From contig WGNT01000069.1 in the NCBI GenBank assembly GCA_016124425.1, forward strand, positions 1 to 41,916: 41,916 nucleotides of DNA. The letters run 5' to 3'. The position numbers and the translations under genes were made by a program. Positions 33,143-40,350 of this stretch are shown one piece after another. This DNA is from Cytophagales bacterium (lineage in GTDB: Bacteria > Bacteroidota > Bacteroidia > Cytophagales > Cyclobacteriaceae). Every line of letters starts with the position of its first letter. Positions within the stretch are counted from its first letter, which is position 1. The notes under the pieces were generated by a model. The model was not told the origin of the DNA. It did no database searches and saw only the letters and a list, made by a program, of their open reading frames with translations.

Positions 33143-33164
33143 CATCTGAGGTTTTCCTCAGATG
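33143..33164. repeat. Perfect hairpin after anti-sigma gene
   Basis: CATCTGAGG, loop TTTT, CCTCAGATG, a perfect 9-bp stem starting 8 nt after the stop of the gene at 33173 on the minus strand. It is followed on that strand by GGGGGATGATTATTT and not by a T-run, so complete termination is unlikely; partial termination or 3'-end protection are options. Confidence 0.75.
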
Positions 33165-33172
33165 CAATTTCA

Positions 33173-33607
33173 TCATTGCCCTTTCAACTCATTTATGTTA
33201 AATAGTTCATGGGCTTTGTTCAAATGACGTAGTTCACCAATAACTTCAAGTTCTGACGTTCCTTTTTCCATATTCGTCTGAATCAAAGAAAAGGCCTCCA
33301 TAACTTGGTAGTAAGCGTCTTCCTGCGCTTTCTTTTGGTATTTAGCATTGATTACGCCACCAAACATCGCAAGCCCGATAAATACCGCAGCGGCCCTCCA
33401 TAAGGAAACCGCACGGACAGCGTTCGTTTTTGGTTTGGCTACAAGAGTCGGTTCCAACTTCCCTAGCTGCTCGATACCGGAAAAGAAATCTGCAAGCGTC
33501 GAATCTGGATGCGACTTTTTAATCCGCGCTCGTAGCTTGGCTTCCTCTTCTAGGGATGTTTCGCCATTCCAATATTTCTCCAGTAATTCCGCTAGTTCAT
33601 TGTTCAT
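33173..33607 (-). CDS. Putative anti-sigma factor, single-pass membrane protein
   Basis: A 144-residue protein. The N-terminal 60 residues form a small cytoplasmic helical region (LAELLEKYWNGETSLEEEAKLRARI) similar to the start of many Bacteroidota anti-sigma factors. A membrane helix follows at about residues 68-87 (SLWRAAAVFIGLAMFGGVI), then a short outer region of about 55 residues. It overlaps the ECF sigma gene by 11 bp. No zinc-binding HxxxCxxC motif is present. The role as partner of the sigma factor is inferred from gene order and layout. Confidence 0.75.
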   Translation of the reverse strand: MNNELAELLEKYWNGETSLEEEAKLRARIKKSHPDSTLADFFSGIEQLGKLEPTLVAKPKTNAVRAVSLWRAAAVFIGLAMFGGVINAKYQKKAQEDAYYQVMEAFSLIQTNMEKGTSELEVIGELRHLNKAHELFNINELKGQ

Positions 33608-34085
33608 TGCGTTGTGTCATTACGTGTTTCCGAAGTGATTTTCTTGCCCGATGGAGATTGACCTTTACCTGATCGACTGAGATTTCCATGTAGTCGGCTA
33701 TTTCCTCATAGGTAAGCCCCTCTACCTCCCTGAGATGGAAGACATCCCTTTGCTTTTCAGGGAGATCCGCTAGGAACTTGAATACCTGATGTATTTCTTT
33801 TGATGTTTCAACTGCCTCCTCATTGTCAACAATTAGCTCCCGTTCTCCCAGAGGTTCATAGATTCGGGTAAAGCGGTGATGCTGCATGCTTTCGTTTTTC
33901 AAACAGCGGACCATCCAACCCATGGGATTTTCCATCCGCCGAAGCCTCTGATCATGCTTCAATGCTTTTACAAACACCTCCTGCAGCAGGTCACTTGCCA
34001 CCTCCCTATCCTTCACCCAAAGGTAAGCCAGTCGGTATAGTTTGTTCTTTAGCGGCCAGATGGAAGTTTCGAAAAAGGATTTCAT
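33597..34085 (-). CDS. ECF RNA polymerase sigma factor
   Basis: A 162-residue ECF sigma-70 factor with sigma-2 (LYRLAYLWVKDREVASDLLQ, then EVFVKALKHD) and sigma-4 (LPEKQRDVFHLREVEGLTYE, then EIADYMEISVDQVKVNLHRA) regions. It contains no C-terminal extension. It is the first gene of a four-gene unit with an overlapping membrane anti-sigma candidate and two DUF4252 exported proteins, a gene set that recurs in Bacteroidota. It probably drives its own operon from the GTAAC-type site upstream. The inducing signal is unknown. Confidence 0.93.
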   Translation of the reverse strand: MKSFFETSIWPLKNKLYRLAYLWVKDREVASDLLQEVFVKALKHDQRLRRMENPMGWMVRCLKNESMQHHRFTRIYEPLGERELIVDNEEAVETSKEIHQVFKFLADLPEKQRDVFHLREVEGLTYEEIADYMEISVDQVKVNLHRARKSLRKHVMTQRNEQ

Positions 34086-34097
34086 TTAAGTAGGTAA

Positions 34098-34121
34098 TGT
34101 AGATTGAGATCAAAAGTTACA
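34098..34121 (-). promoter_or_regulatory. Candidate ECF autoregulatory promoter
   Basis: On the minus strand TGTAAC (34121-34116) is followed after 12 bp by TCTACA (34103-34098), then the ATG at 34085. GTAAC-like -35 elements precede many autoregulated ECF genes. The -10 assignment is weak; TAACTTTT in the same place also resembles a housekeeping -7 box. Confidence 0.35.
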
Positions 34122-34243
34122 ACATGAATGATATAAATCTCAAAAAATATTTTTTAATACTTATTAGGAAATTTATTCGCTTTTAAGGATTTTTGAAGCG
34201 AAATTTTTGCACATAGAGAACATTTTTATAAATATTTTATTAA

Positions 34244-35962
34244 ATGAGAAATATTAAAAATAAAATTAGGTTAGTATCATTTTCTACGGTTGGGGTTAGT
34301 TTGTTGGTACTTTTAGTGATGTTTTTGATAAAATTTGGGATTATTGTACCCTTACAGACCACTAGAAATCCCCATATCTCCTTGACTGTAGGTGTTCCTT
34401 TTCAACTATCATGTGAGCAAGAGAACGTTACCTGGTATTCTGATAATTCAGCGATAACTGTAAGCCCATCTGGGGTAGCGTTTGTATCAGAAGACAGACA
34501 ATTTCCCGATGGACAGGGAACGATACAGGCATTTCCAGTAGGATCGAATTCCCCATCATGCACGTATACATACACAGTGGTGCCATGGGCTACAAATGAA
34601 TCAAAACTTGTCATCAATGAAACAAATACCATGATGGTGATCTTCGGATATAAGTTTCATTATCCCATAGTAAGACTTAAGACACAGTTTATCTTACCAA
34701 GTATGGTTGTACACGGGAATGTAGACGGGTGGATTTATTATTCAAAAAACCGCAAGTTGTTCAAAACCAAAACCAATTTAGACAACGGAGAAAAAGTAAC
34801 AGATTTACCTTTCTGGCCGGCTAAACAGCGATTTATTGCCACGCCCTTTGGATACTTTATGCGTGGCAAGAAGGGCGTGTTTTTTTCGGAGGATTTGGTC
34901 TCTTGGGAACTCAGTCTAAAGACGAAACACCCAGCATGGTTGCTGGACAATATGGATTATTGGTACGACAAGGACAACCAAATAGCTTACATTTATGTCT
35001 CAGAATATTCTGTAAAAGAAGGCGAAGATCACTTGTTATATAAAGGAGTTATTGATGCCTCAAAAAGGCCAAAGTGGGAAACTGCGTTTACTGTTCATTC
35101 CGAAACTGCCTTAAGAAAAGATTCGAGGTTGATTTCTCAGGCAGCAAGACATATCCATTTGGTTAAAGTCGATCCATATACAGGTGATGTCTGGTTTGGC
35201 ACTGGCGATGAAGATAACCAAGCAATGATACAAAGATCAACAGACCATGGCAAGTCGTTTCAGCTGATCGGGACAGGTTCCCAAGAATACCGAACGCTAG
35301 GTATCTGGTTTACGGAAAAATATATCTATTGGAATATGGATAAATCATTCCCGGATCAGATGGTTTGCAGAGTTGAAAGGAACTACCTTAATGAACGACG
35401 TTTCTTAACTCCTATTTTGAAAGCAGGAAAGACGAAGCCTGGGGTAGACTATATTGTATTTTCCGAAAATTTAAATAATTATTTCCCTGCCAGACAAGGA
35501 GAAAAATTCAGGGAAAACTATGAACGGTCCTTAAGTGAAGAAAATCAGGTAATAGCCGTAAACGACCCTGACTATGACAAAAAAGAATTAGTTGCAAACC
35601 TTACCAACGGTTCGCATTGGTCTACCTTCGACGTGAAAACTGCAAACGGCGAAACTGTCACGCTTCTCACCACTACCTCTGAGGGATTTCATCGCAACAA
35701 AACTAGGGACAATCTCGGTAGGGTGTTTGGCATAAAGGAATCTAAGTCGGGTTCGGTGACAGTCACTGAACTACTAACTGTCAGCCCATATGATCCAAAG
35801 ATAGAAAATGCACGTCTTGAAGCCATTGCTCAAGCTAATGACGGCACGATTTATTTTCAATCTTTCCATTCGGATTTTGGTGGATCTGTTATCTCAGGGA
35901 ATCTCCTTTGGAATGGCAATGAACCGGTCGAGTCTCAAAAAGAGGAACTTAAATTAGATTGA
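34244..35962 (+). CDS. Membrane-anchored Asp-box (sialidase-like propeller) protein
   Basis: A 572-residue protein of unknown function. One N-terminal membrane helix (about residues 14-34) is followed by an Ig-like segment (about 40-120, with ISLTVGVPFQLSCEQ and two Cys) and then a long strand-rich region. An Asp-box, STDHGKSF near residue 337, and several YWYDKD and GYFMRGKKGVFF type strands point to a BNR/sialidase-like beta-propeller. Catalytic residues of true sialidases (Arg triad, FRIP) were not seen, so a binding or structural role is more likely. It is divergent from the ECF sigma gene. Codon use is more AT-rich than in neighbouring housekeeping genes. Confidence 0.65.
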   Translation: MRNIKNKIRLVSFSTVGVSLLVLLVMFLIKFGIIVPLQTTRNPHISLTVGVPFQLSCEQENVTWYSDNSAITVSPSGVAFVSEDRQFPDGQGTIQAFPVGSNSPSCTYTYTVVPWATNESKLVINETNTMMVIFGYKFHYPIVRLKTQFILPSMVVHGNVDGWIYYSKNRKLFKTKTNLDNGEKVTDLPFWPAKQRFIATPFGYFMRGKKGVFFSEDLVSWELSLKTKHPAWLLDNMDYWYDKDNQIAYIYVSEYSVKEGEDHLLYKGVIDASKRPKWETAFTVHSETALRKDSRLISQAARHIHLVKVDPYTGDVWFGTGDEDNQAMIQRSTDHGKSFQLIGTGSQEYRTLGIWFTEKYIYWNMDKSFPDQMVCRVERNYLNERRFLTPILKAGKTKPGVDYIVFSENLNNYFPARQGEKFRENYERSLSEENQVIAVNDPDYDKKELVANLTNGSHWSTFDVKTANGETVTLLTTTSEGFHRNKTRDNLGRVFGIKESKSGSVTVTELLTVSPYDPKIENARLEAIAQANDGTIYFQSFHSDFGGSVISGNLLWNGNEPVESQKEELKLD

Positions 35963-36271
35963 TCTCCTACAGCATGCAGATGTTAACTGCTTCCTTTAAA
36001 AACTTTTCCGGAACCACCAAAGCAGCAGACATGTCTAGTTGAATAAACTCAAAAGCGCCTAAGAGATGAAAAGGAGGGATTACATTATTACCATCGCGTT
36101 AAGGTAGGCCTAAGCAAAAAGCCCTACTTGAGGCTTGTATTAAAATTAATGCAGCCAATCACCGGCTTTCGCTCCATTCGTTTCATTGTTCAAAGTGCTT
36201 ATTCATCAACATGCCTTGAACTGGATTAGTGTGAAATATCTGAAGCTTTGTTTAGCTAAAAAAATTTAAGT
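35963..36271. other. 309-bp gap with degenerate minus-strand reading frame
   Basis: No intact gene is seen between 35963 and 36271. On the minus strand, from about 36160 down to 35970, one frame reads as protein-like sequence interrupted by an in-frame stop (after AFCLGLP) and then continues for about 44 codons (ending FLKEAVNICML). This could be a decayed gene or mobile-element scar. An imperfect inverted repeat, GTAGGCC and GCCCTAC around 36104-36127, lies within it. Identity is unknown. Confidence 0.4.
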
Positions 36272-37228
36272 TTATGCTTTTTTAAAAAGCGAATCGACAA
36301 ACTCTTTCCTGTTAAATACCTGTAAATCAGTCATTTTCTCCCCTACTCCAATGTATTTGACCGGAATCTTAAACTGATCCGAAATTCCAATCACTACGCC
36401 ACCTTTGGCAGTTCCGTCGAGTTTGGTGATGGCTAGTGCTGTAATTTCAGTAGCCTTCGTAAACTCTTTTGCCTGAATAAAGGCATTTTGACCCGTAGAC
36501 CCGTCCAGAACCAATAATATCTCATGCGGGGCATCAGGGATAAACTTCTGCATTACCCGTTTGATCTTTGTGAGTTCATTCATCAAATTGACTTTGGTAT
36601 GTAACCTTCCGGCCGTATCCACGATAACTACATCAGCATTCATTTCCACCGCTTTCTTAACTGTATCAAAGGCAACCGAAGCTGGGTCGGTATTCATACC
36701 ATGGGAAATTACAGGTACATCCACACGGCTTCCCCAAAGGATCAATTGGTCCACTGCTGCAGCGCGAAAAGTATCCGCAGCTCCTAAAACAACTGATTTT
36801 CCAGCCTGCTTAAACTGATGTGCCAGCTTACCGATTGTAGTGGTTTTACCTACTCCGTTTACTCCTACGACCATAATCACATAAGGTGAGCTACCGGCTG
36901 GAAGATCAAAATCCGCAAGATCTGCAGTATTATTCTCGGATAGCAAACCTGCGATTTCCTCTCTAAGGATCACATCCAACTCAGATGCGTTTAGGTATTT
37001 GTCCCGCCCAACCCGTTCTTCTATCCGCCTAATAACCTTTATGGTGGTGTCTACACCTACGTCTGATGTAATCAGGATCTCTTCCAACTCATCCAGAATA
37101 TCATCATCAACCTTGGACTTGCCGACGATCGCCTTTCCGAGTTTGGAAAAAATATTCTTGTTGGATTTCTCCAACCCTTTATCCAAACTTTCCTTTTTTT
37201 CCTTGGAAAAAAATCCGAAAACTCCCAT
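36272..37228 (-). CDS. ftsY: Signal recognition particle receptor FtsY
   Basis: A 318-residue SRP-GTPase that docks ribosome-SRP complexes at the membrane. The N domain helices are followed by the G domain with VVGVNGVGKTTTIGKLAHQF (P-loop), GAADTFRAAAVDQL, VDTAGRLHTKVNL and ITKLDGTAKGGVVIG. The acidic A domain of E. coli FtsY is absent and is replaced by a short Lys-rich start (MGVFGFFSKEKKESLDKGLE), as is normal in this phylum. It follows the bL38 gene on the same strand across a hairpin. Confidence 0.97.
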   Translation of the reverse strand: MGVFGFFSKEKKESLDKGLEKSNKNIFSKLGKAIVGKSKVDDDILDELEEILITSDVGVDTTIKVIRRIEERVGRDKYLNASELDVILREEIAGLLSENNTADLADFDLPAGSSPYVIMVVGVNGVGKTTTIGKLAHQFKQAGKSVVLGAADTFRAAAVDQLILWGSRVDVPVISHGMNTDPASVAFDTVKKAVEMNADVVIVDTAGRLHTKVNLMNELTKIKRVMQKFIPDAPHEILLVLDGSTGQNAFIQAKEFTKATEITALAITKLDGTAKGGVVIGISDQFKIPVKYIGVGEKMTDLQVFNRKEFVDSLFKKA

Positions 37229-37263
37229 ATTTTAATGTGATTTTAGCGTAGAATATAATCATA

Positions 37264-37296
37264 AAATCCCTTCCGATGAGTAATCGAAAGGGATTT
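37264..37296 (-). terminator. Hairpin between bL38 and ftsY genes
   Basis: AAATCCCTT-CGAT pairs with ATCG-AAGGGATTT (37264-37296) around a 5-nt loop; on the minus strand the single odd pair is a U-G. The stem is followed there by only TTTTAT, so it may act as a partial terminator that lowers ftsY expression relative to the ribosomal genes. Confidence 0.55.
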
Positions 37297-37322
37297 AGGA
37301 TTTTCTTGATAAACGAAAAGAT

Positions 37323-37475
37323 TTATTTTTTCAAAACCTCTTGTACCATAGTGGTCGGTACCATCTCTTCTTTAAACGAGTAAGCGCCAGTTTTCTCAGA
37401 TTTAACGGCCCTTATTACTTTTGAATAGGTGATACCACCTTCTTTTTTCAGGGTTGCAACAACTTTCTTTGCCAT
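37323..37475 (-). CDS. DUF4295 protein / ribosomal protein bL38
   Basis: A 50-residue basic protein starting MAKKVVATLKKEGGITYSK and ending in TTMVQEVLKK, read from ATG 37475 to TAA 37323. This is the DUF4295 family, limited to Bacteroidota, and identified as ribosomal protein bL38 in the Flavobacterium johnsoniae ribosome structure (from memory). It sits 65 bp after rpmG, as expected for the rpmB-rpmG-bL38-ftsY cluster. Confidence 0.92.
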   Translation of the reverse strand: MAKKVVATLKKEGGITYSKVIRAVKSEKTGAYSFKEEMVPTTMVQEVLKK

Positions 37476-37540
37476 TTTCTTAATTGTTTTTCCTTACTGG
37501 AGCCCCATGTATTTTCATACATGCCGTCCACGAAAGAATA

Positions 37541-37723
37541 TTATTTTATCTCTTTATGAACTGTCATTTTCTTAAGAATTGGATTGAACTTCTTCAATTC
37601 AAGCCTTTCCGTCGTATTTTTTCTGTTCTTGGTGGTAATATACCTGGAAGTTCCCGGCTTCCCGCTGTTTTTGTGCTCAGTGCATTCCATGATCACCTGC
37701 ACTCTGTTTCCTTTTTTAGCCAT
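37541..37723 (-). CDS. rpmG: Large ribosomal subunit protein bL33
   Basis: A 60-residue bL33, recognisable by the start [17 protein letters not shown] and by [21 protein letters not shown]. It keeps one Cys only, so it is the zinc-free (C-) form. It lies 30 bp downstream of rpmB and belongs to the same transcript. Confidence 0.95.
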   Translation of the reverse strand: MAKKGNRVQVIMECTEHKNSGKPGTSRYITTKNRKNTTERLELKKFNPILKKMTVHKEIK

Positions 37724-37753
37724 CGCTCTATATTCGTTTTAGTGAGGTAACTT

Positions 37754-37996
37754 CTATTTAATAATGATATCACCCTTTTTCTGTGCTTCCTTCAACACAG
37801 CCGTAATACCTTTCTTATTGATAGTACGAAGCGCTTTGCTAGAAACCTTCAAGGTAATCCAAGCATCTTCCTCAGGAATAAAAAAGCTCTTCTTATGCAG
37901 GTTTGGATAAAACATACGCTTTGTTTTATTATTTGCGTGGGATACGTTATTACCTACCCGAGGCCTTTTTCCGGTGATGTCACAAACTTTTGCCAT
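37754..37996 (-). CDS. rpmB: Large ribosomal subunit protein bL28
   Basis: An 80-residue bL28 with the family start MAKVCDITGKRPRVGNNVSH, then NNKTKRMFYPNLHKKSF and LKVSSKALRTINKKG. It is the first gene of rpmB-rpmG-bL38-ftsY and has a good promoter about 45 bp upstream. Confidence 0.97.
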   Translation of the reverse strand: MAKVCDITGKRPRVGNNVSHANNKTKRMFYPNLHKKSFFIPEEDAWITLKVSSKALRTINKKGITAVLKEAQKKGDIIIK

Positions 37997-38041
37997 GATA
38001 TATAAAGTGTCTTGATTTCAGACTTTTTTCAATTGAGTTTG

Positions 38042-38072
38042 CAAATATCGCAAGTTTTCATGGAATTCCAAA
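38042..38072 (-). promoter_or_regulatory. rpmB operon promoter (TTTG-N19-GATATTTG)
   Basis: On the minus strand TTTG (38072-38069) and GATATTTG (38049-38042) are 19 bp apart; one base of the -7 box differs from TAnnTTTG. The leader to the rpmB start at 37996 would be about 40 nt. Confidence 0.6.
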
Positions 38073-38150
38073 AATGCATTTGCAAATTATTTTATAATTC
38101 CTTGTATTTCATCTTTTTGCTCTCAATTCTTTATTCCGTGAAGCATTGCC

Positions 38151-38224
38151 TATCTTTGCGGTATGAAATGGGTAGTTGCCAGGCATAAACTACCCTGCAG
38201 ATACTTGTCAGAAAGGAAAAAGAT
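38151..38224 (+). promoter_or_regulatory. rocD promoter and leader with hairpin and short ORF
   Basis: TATCTTTG at 38151-38158 matches TAnnTTTG. The leader holds an 8-bp perfect hairpin, GGGTAGTT (38170-38177) with AACTACCC (38188-38195), loop of 10. A 24-codon ORF starts at ATG 38163 and ends at TAA 38235-38237, overlapping the rocD start by 13 bp in another frame. The -33 box is poor. Confidence 0.5.
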
Positions 38225-39502
38225 ATGTCAGAAATAATTACACGAAGTGAAGAAGCAATCCTTTTAGAAGAACAGTACGGGGCACATAACTATCATCCAT
38301 TGCCGGTGGTGTTGACCCGCGGTGAAGGTATATACCTCTGGGATGTGGAAGGGAAACGATATTTCGATTTCCTTTCAGCCTACTCGGCTGTAAATCAAGG
38401 TCATTGTCATCCAAAAATAGTAGCAGCATTGATTCAACAAGCGGGCACATTAACATTGACCTCAAGGGCGTTTTATAATGACGTCTTAGGACCCTTCGAA
38501 CAGTACATAACAAACTATTTCGACTTCGATAAGGTACTACCGATGAATACTGGCGTGGAAGCGGTCGAAACTGCGATCAAAATTGCCCGTAAGTGGGGCT
38601 ACGAAAAAAAGGGAATAGCTGAGAACAAAGCGACCATTGTTGTCGCGGAAAACAATTTTCACGGGAGAACCACCACCGTCATATCCTTCTCGAACGATGA
38701 AAATGCCACGGGAAATTTTGGGCCGTTTACGCCAGGCTTTGTGCGGATACCTTTTGATGATATTGGTGCTTTGGAGGATGTATTGGAAAAACATCCCACA
38801 ATTGTCGCCTTCTTAGTTGAGCCGATTCAGGGTGAAGCAGGCGTTATTACACCGGCTACAAATTATATCAGGAAAGCCGCCGAAGCCTGCCGCAAAAAAA
38901 ACGTATTATTAATGGCCGATGAGATACAGACCGGAATAGCACGGACAGGATCGTTACTTGCAGTTTGTGGAGACTGTAGCTGTCAGGAACATTGTGAGAA
39001 ACAAGCCACCTACACCAGACCTGACGTGCTTATTCTCGGGAAGGCCCTATCGGGTGGTGTTTTGCCAGTTTCGGCAGTATTGACAGATAATGCCGTGATG
39101 GATGTCATCAGGCCAGGCCAACATGGATCTACCTTTGGGGGAAGTCCGCTGGGCGTAAAAGTTGCTATGGCAGCGCTTGAAGTCGTAAGAGGCGAAGGAC
39201 TTGCTCAAAACGCGCGCCGACTAGGGCTTCTGTTCCGTGAAAGAATGAGCAGATTGGTAGATAATTCCGATTTGGTGTCAATGGTAAGAGGAAAAGGCTT
39301 GCTTAATGCACTTGTTATAAATACGCCTGCTGAGAGCAGTGTCGCTTGGGAAATTTGTCTGGCGCTAAAAGACAGGGGGCTTCTTGCCAAGCCAACCCAC
39401 GGCAATATTATCCGATTTGCACCCCCTTTGGTTATATCTGAGCAAGAACTTCTTACCTGTTGTGACATCATCGAGCAGACGATTTTAACGTTCAACCAAT
39501 AA
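38225..39502 (+). CDS. rocD: Ornithine aminotransferase
   Basis: A 425-residue class III PLP aminotransferase converting ornithine and 2-oxoglutarate to glutamate semialdehyde. Support: [13 protein letters not shown] and [20 protein letters not shown] at the N-terminus as in known OATs, [26 protein letters not shown], the Asp in [15 protein letters not shown] and the Schiff-base Lys273 in LGKALSGG. An extra segment just before that lysine carries four Cys (248, 251, 253, 257) where eukaryotic OATs have a short loop. The gene has its own promoter and is followed after 23 bp by a HAD phosphatase. Confidence 0.93.
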   Translation: MSEIITRSEEAILLEEQYGAHNYHPLPVVLTRGEGIYLWDVEGKRYFDFLSAYSAVNQGHCHPKIVAALIQQAGTLTLTSRAFYNDVLGPFEQYITNYFDFDKVLPMNTGVEAVETAIKIARKWGYEKKGIAENKATIVVAENNFHGRTTTVISFSNDENATGNFGPFTPGFVRIPFDDIGALEDVLEKHPTIVAFLVEPIQGEAGVITPATNYIRKAAEACRKKNVLLMADEIQTGIARTGSLLAVCGDCSCQEHCEKQATYTRPDVLILGKALSGGVLPVSAVLTDNAVMDVIRPGQHGSTFGGSPLGVKVAMAALEVVRGEGLAQNARRLGLLFRERMSRLVDNSDLVSMVRGKGLLNALVINTPAESSVAWEICLALKDRGLLAKPTHGNIIRFAPPLVISEQELLTCCDIIEQTILTFNQ

Positions 39503-39525
39503 TTCTCCCAAAACTATACATAGAT

Positions 39526-40197
39526 ATGGTTCAGAAAGCAGTTATTTTTGACATGGATGGCGTTATTTGCCACACAAATCCTTATCATTCCCAAGCCTTT
39601 AAAGTGTTTTTTGCGAAAAGAAACCTCGCCCCTACCGAAGATGAATTTGCCAAGCACATGTACGGAAAAAGTAACAAATACATTTTTAGCCATTTTTTGG
39701 GCCGGGAAATTGTTGGCGATGAATTTATAGAACTCGAAAACGAAAAAGAGGGTCTCTTCCGTGAGATTTATAGGGACGCAATCATTCCCATCGACGGGTT
39801 TGTTCCTTTTCTAGACGCGTTAAAGGATGCCGGATACAAAACTGGGGTCGCTACTTCCGCACCTTTTGCCAATTTGGACCTCATTATGGGGAAACTTGGA
39901 TTTAAACCCAAAATGGAATCCGTCATGGCGAGCGAGCATGTAACTAAGCATAAGCCAGATCCTGAAGTGTATTTGGTGTCAGCGAAAAACTTAACCGTAT
40001 CTCCGGAGCAATGTGTCGTTTTTGAAGATTCGTATTCGGGAGTAACTGCTGCGTTGAACGCCGGAATGCGTGTTGTAGGGGTCTTGTCTTCCCATACGAA
40101 AAACGAACTGCCTCCTTGTGATCATTACATCGAAGATTATTGCGGTTTGACTCCATCTACGATTTCACATATTTTGTCAGGAAAATCTAGCTTTTAG
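39526..40197 (+). CDS. HAD-superfamily hydrolase (beta-phosphoglucomutase-like)
   Basis: A 223-residue haloacid dehalogenase-like hydrolase. The nucleophile motif is FDMDGVICHTNPYHSQAF near the start; motif II Ser/Thr is in VATSAPFAN, the Lys is in TKHKPDPEVY and motif IV is FEDSYSGVTAALNAGM. The small helical cap is of the subclass I type. Phosphatase or phosphomutase activity on a small sugar phosphate is likely; the substrate is unknown. It is probably co-transcribed with rocD. Confidence 0.87.
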   Translation: MVQKAVIFDMDGVICHTNPYHSQAFKVFFAKRNLAPTEDEFAKHMYGKSNKYIFSHFLGREIVGDEFIELENEKEGLFREIYRDAIIPIDGFVPFLDALKDAGYKTGVATSAPFANLDLIMGKLGFKPKMESVMASEHVTKHKPDPEVYLVSAKNLTVSPEQCVVFEDSYSGVTAALNAGMRVVGVLSSHTKNELPPCDHYIEDYCGLTPSTISHILSGKSSF

Positions 40198-40350
40198 TGC
40201 GATCCCCATTTTACTGGCCTGAAATTTGCTGAGAAAAAATTGTATGTAAAATACGTTTTAGGTAATTTAAAATAAGTTGCCTGATTTTTCCTATTTTTTA
40301 GGATTTTGCATACGGTTTCAATCCAGCAGCCACCTTGAGAATACCGCCAA

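Noticed and set aside
36109..36168. Short minus-strand ORF of about 20 codons (MKRMERKPVIG...) beside the degenerate stretch
   Set aside because: Too short, no start signals, and stops in all frames nearby; treated as part of the unexplained gap.
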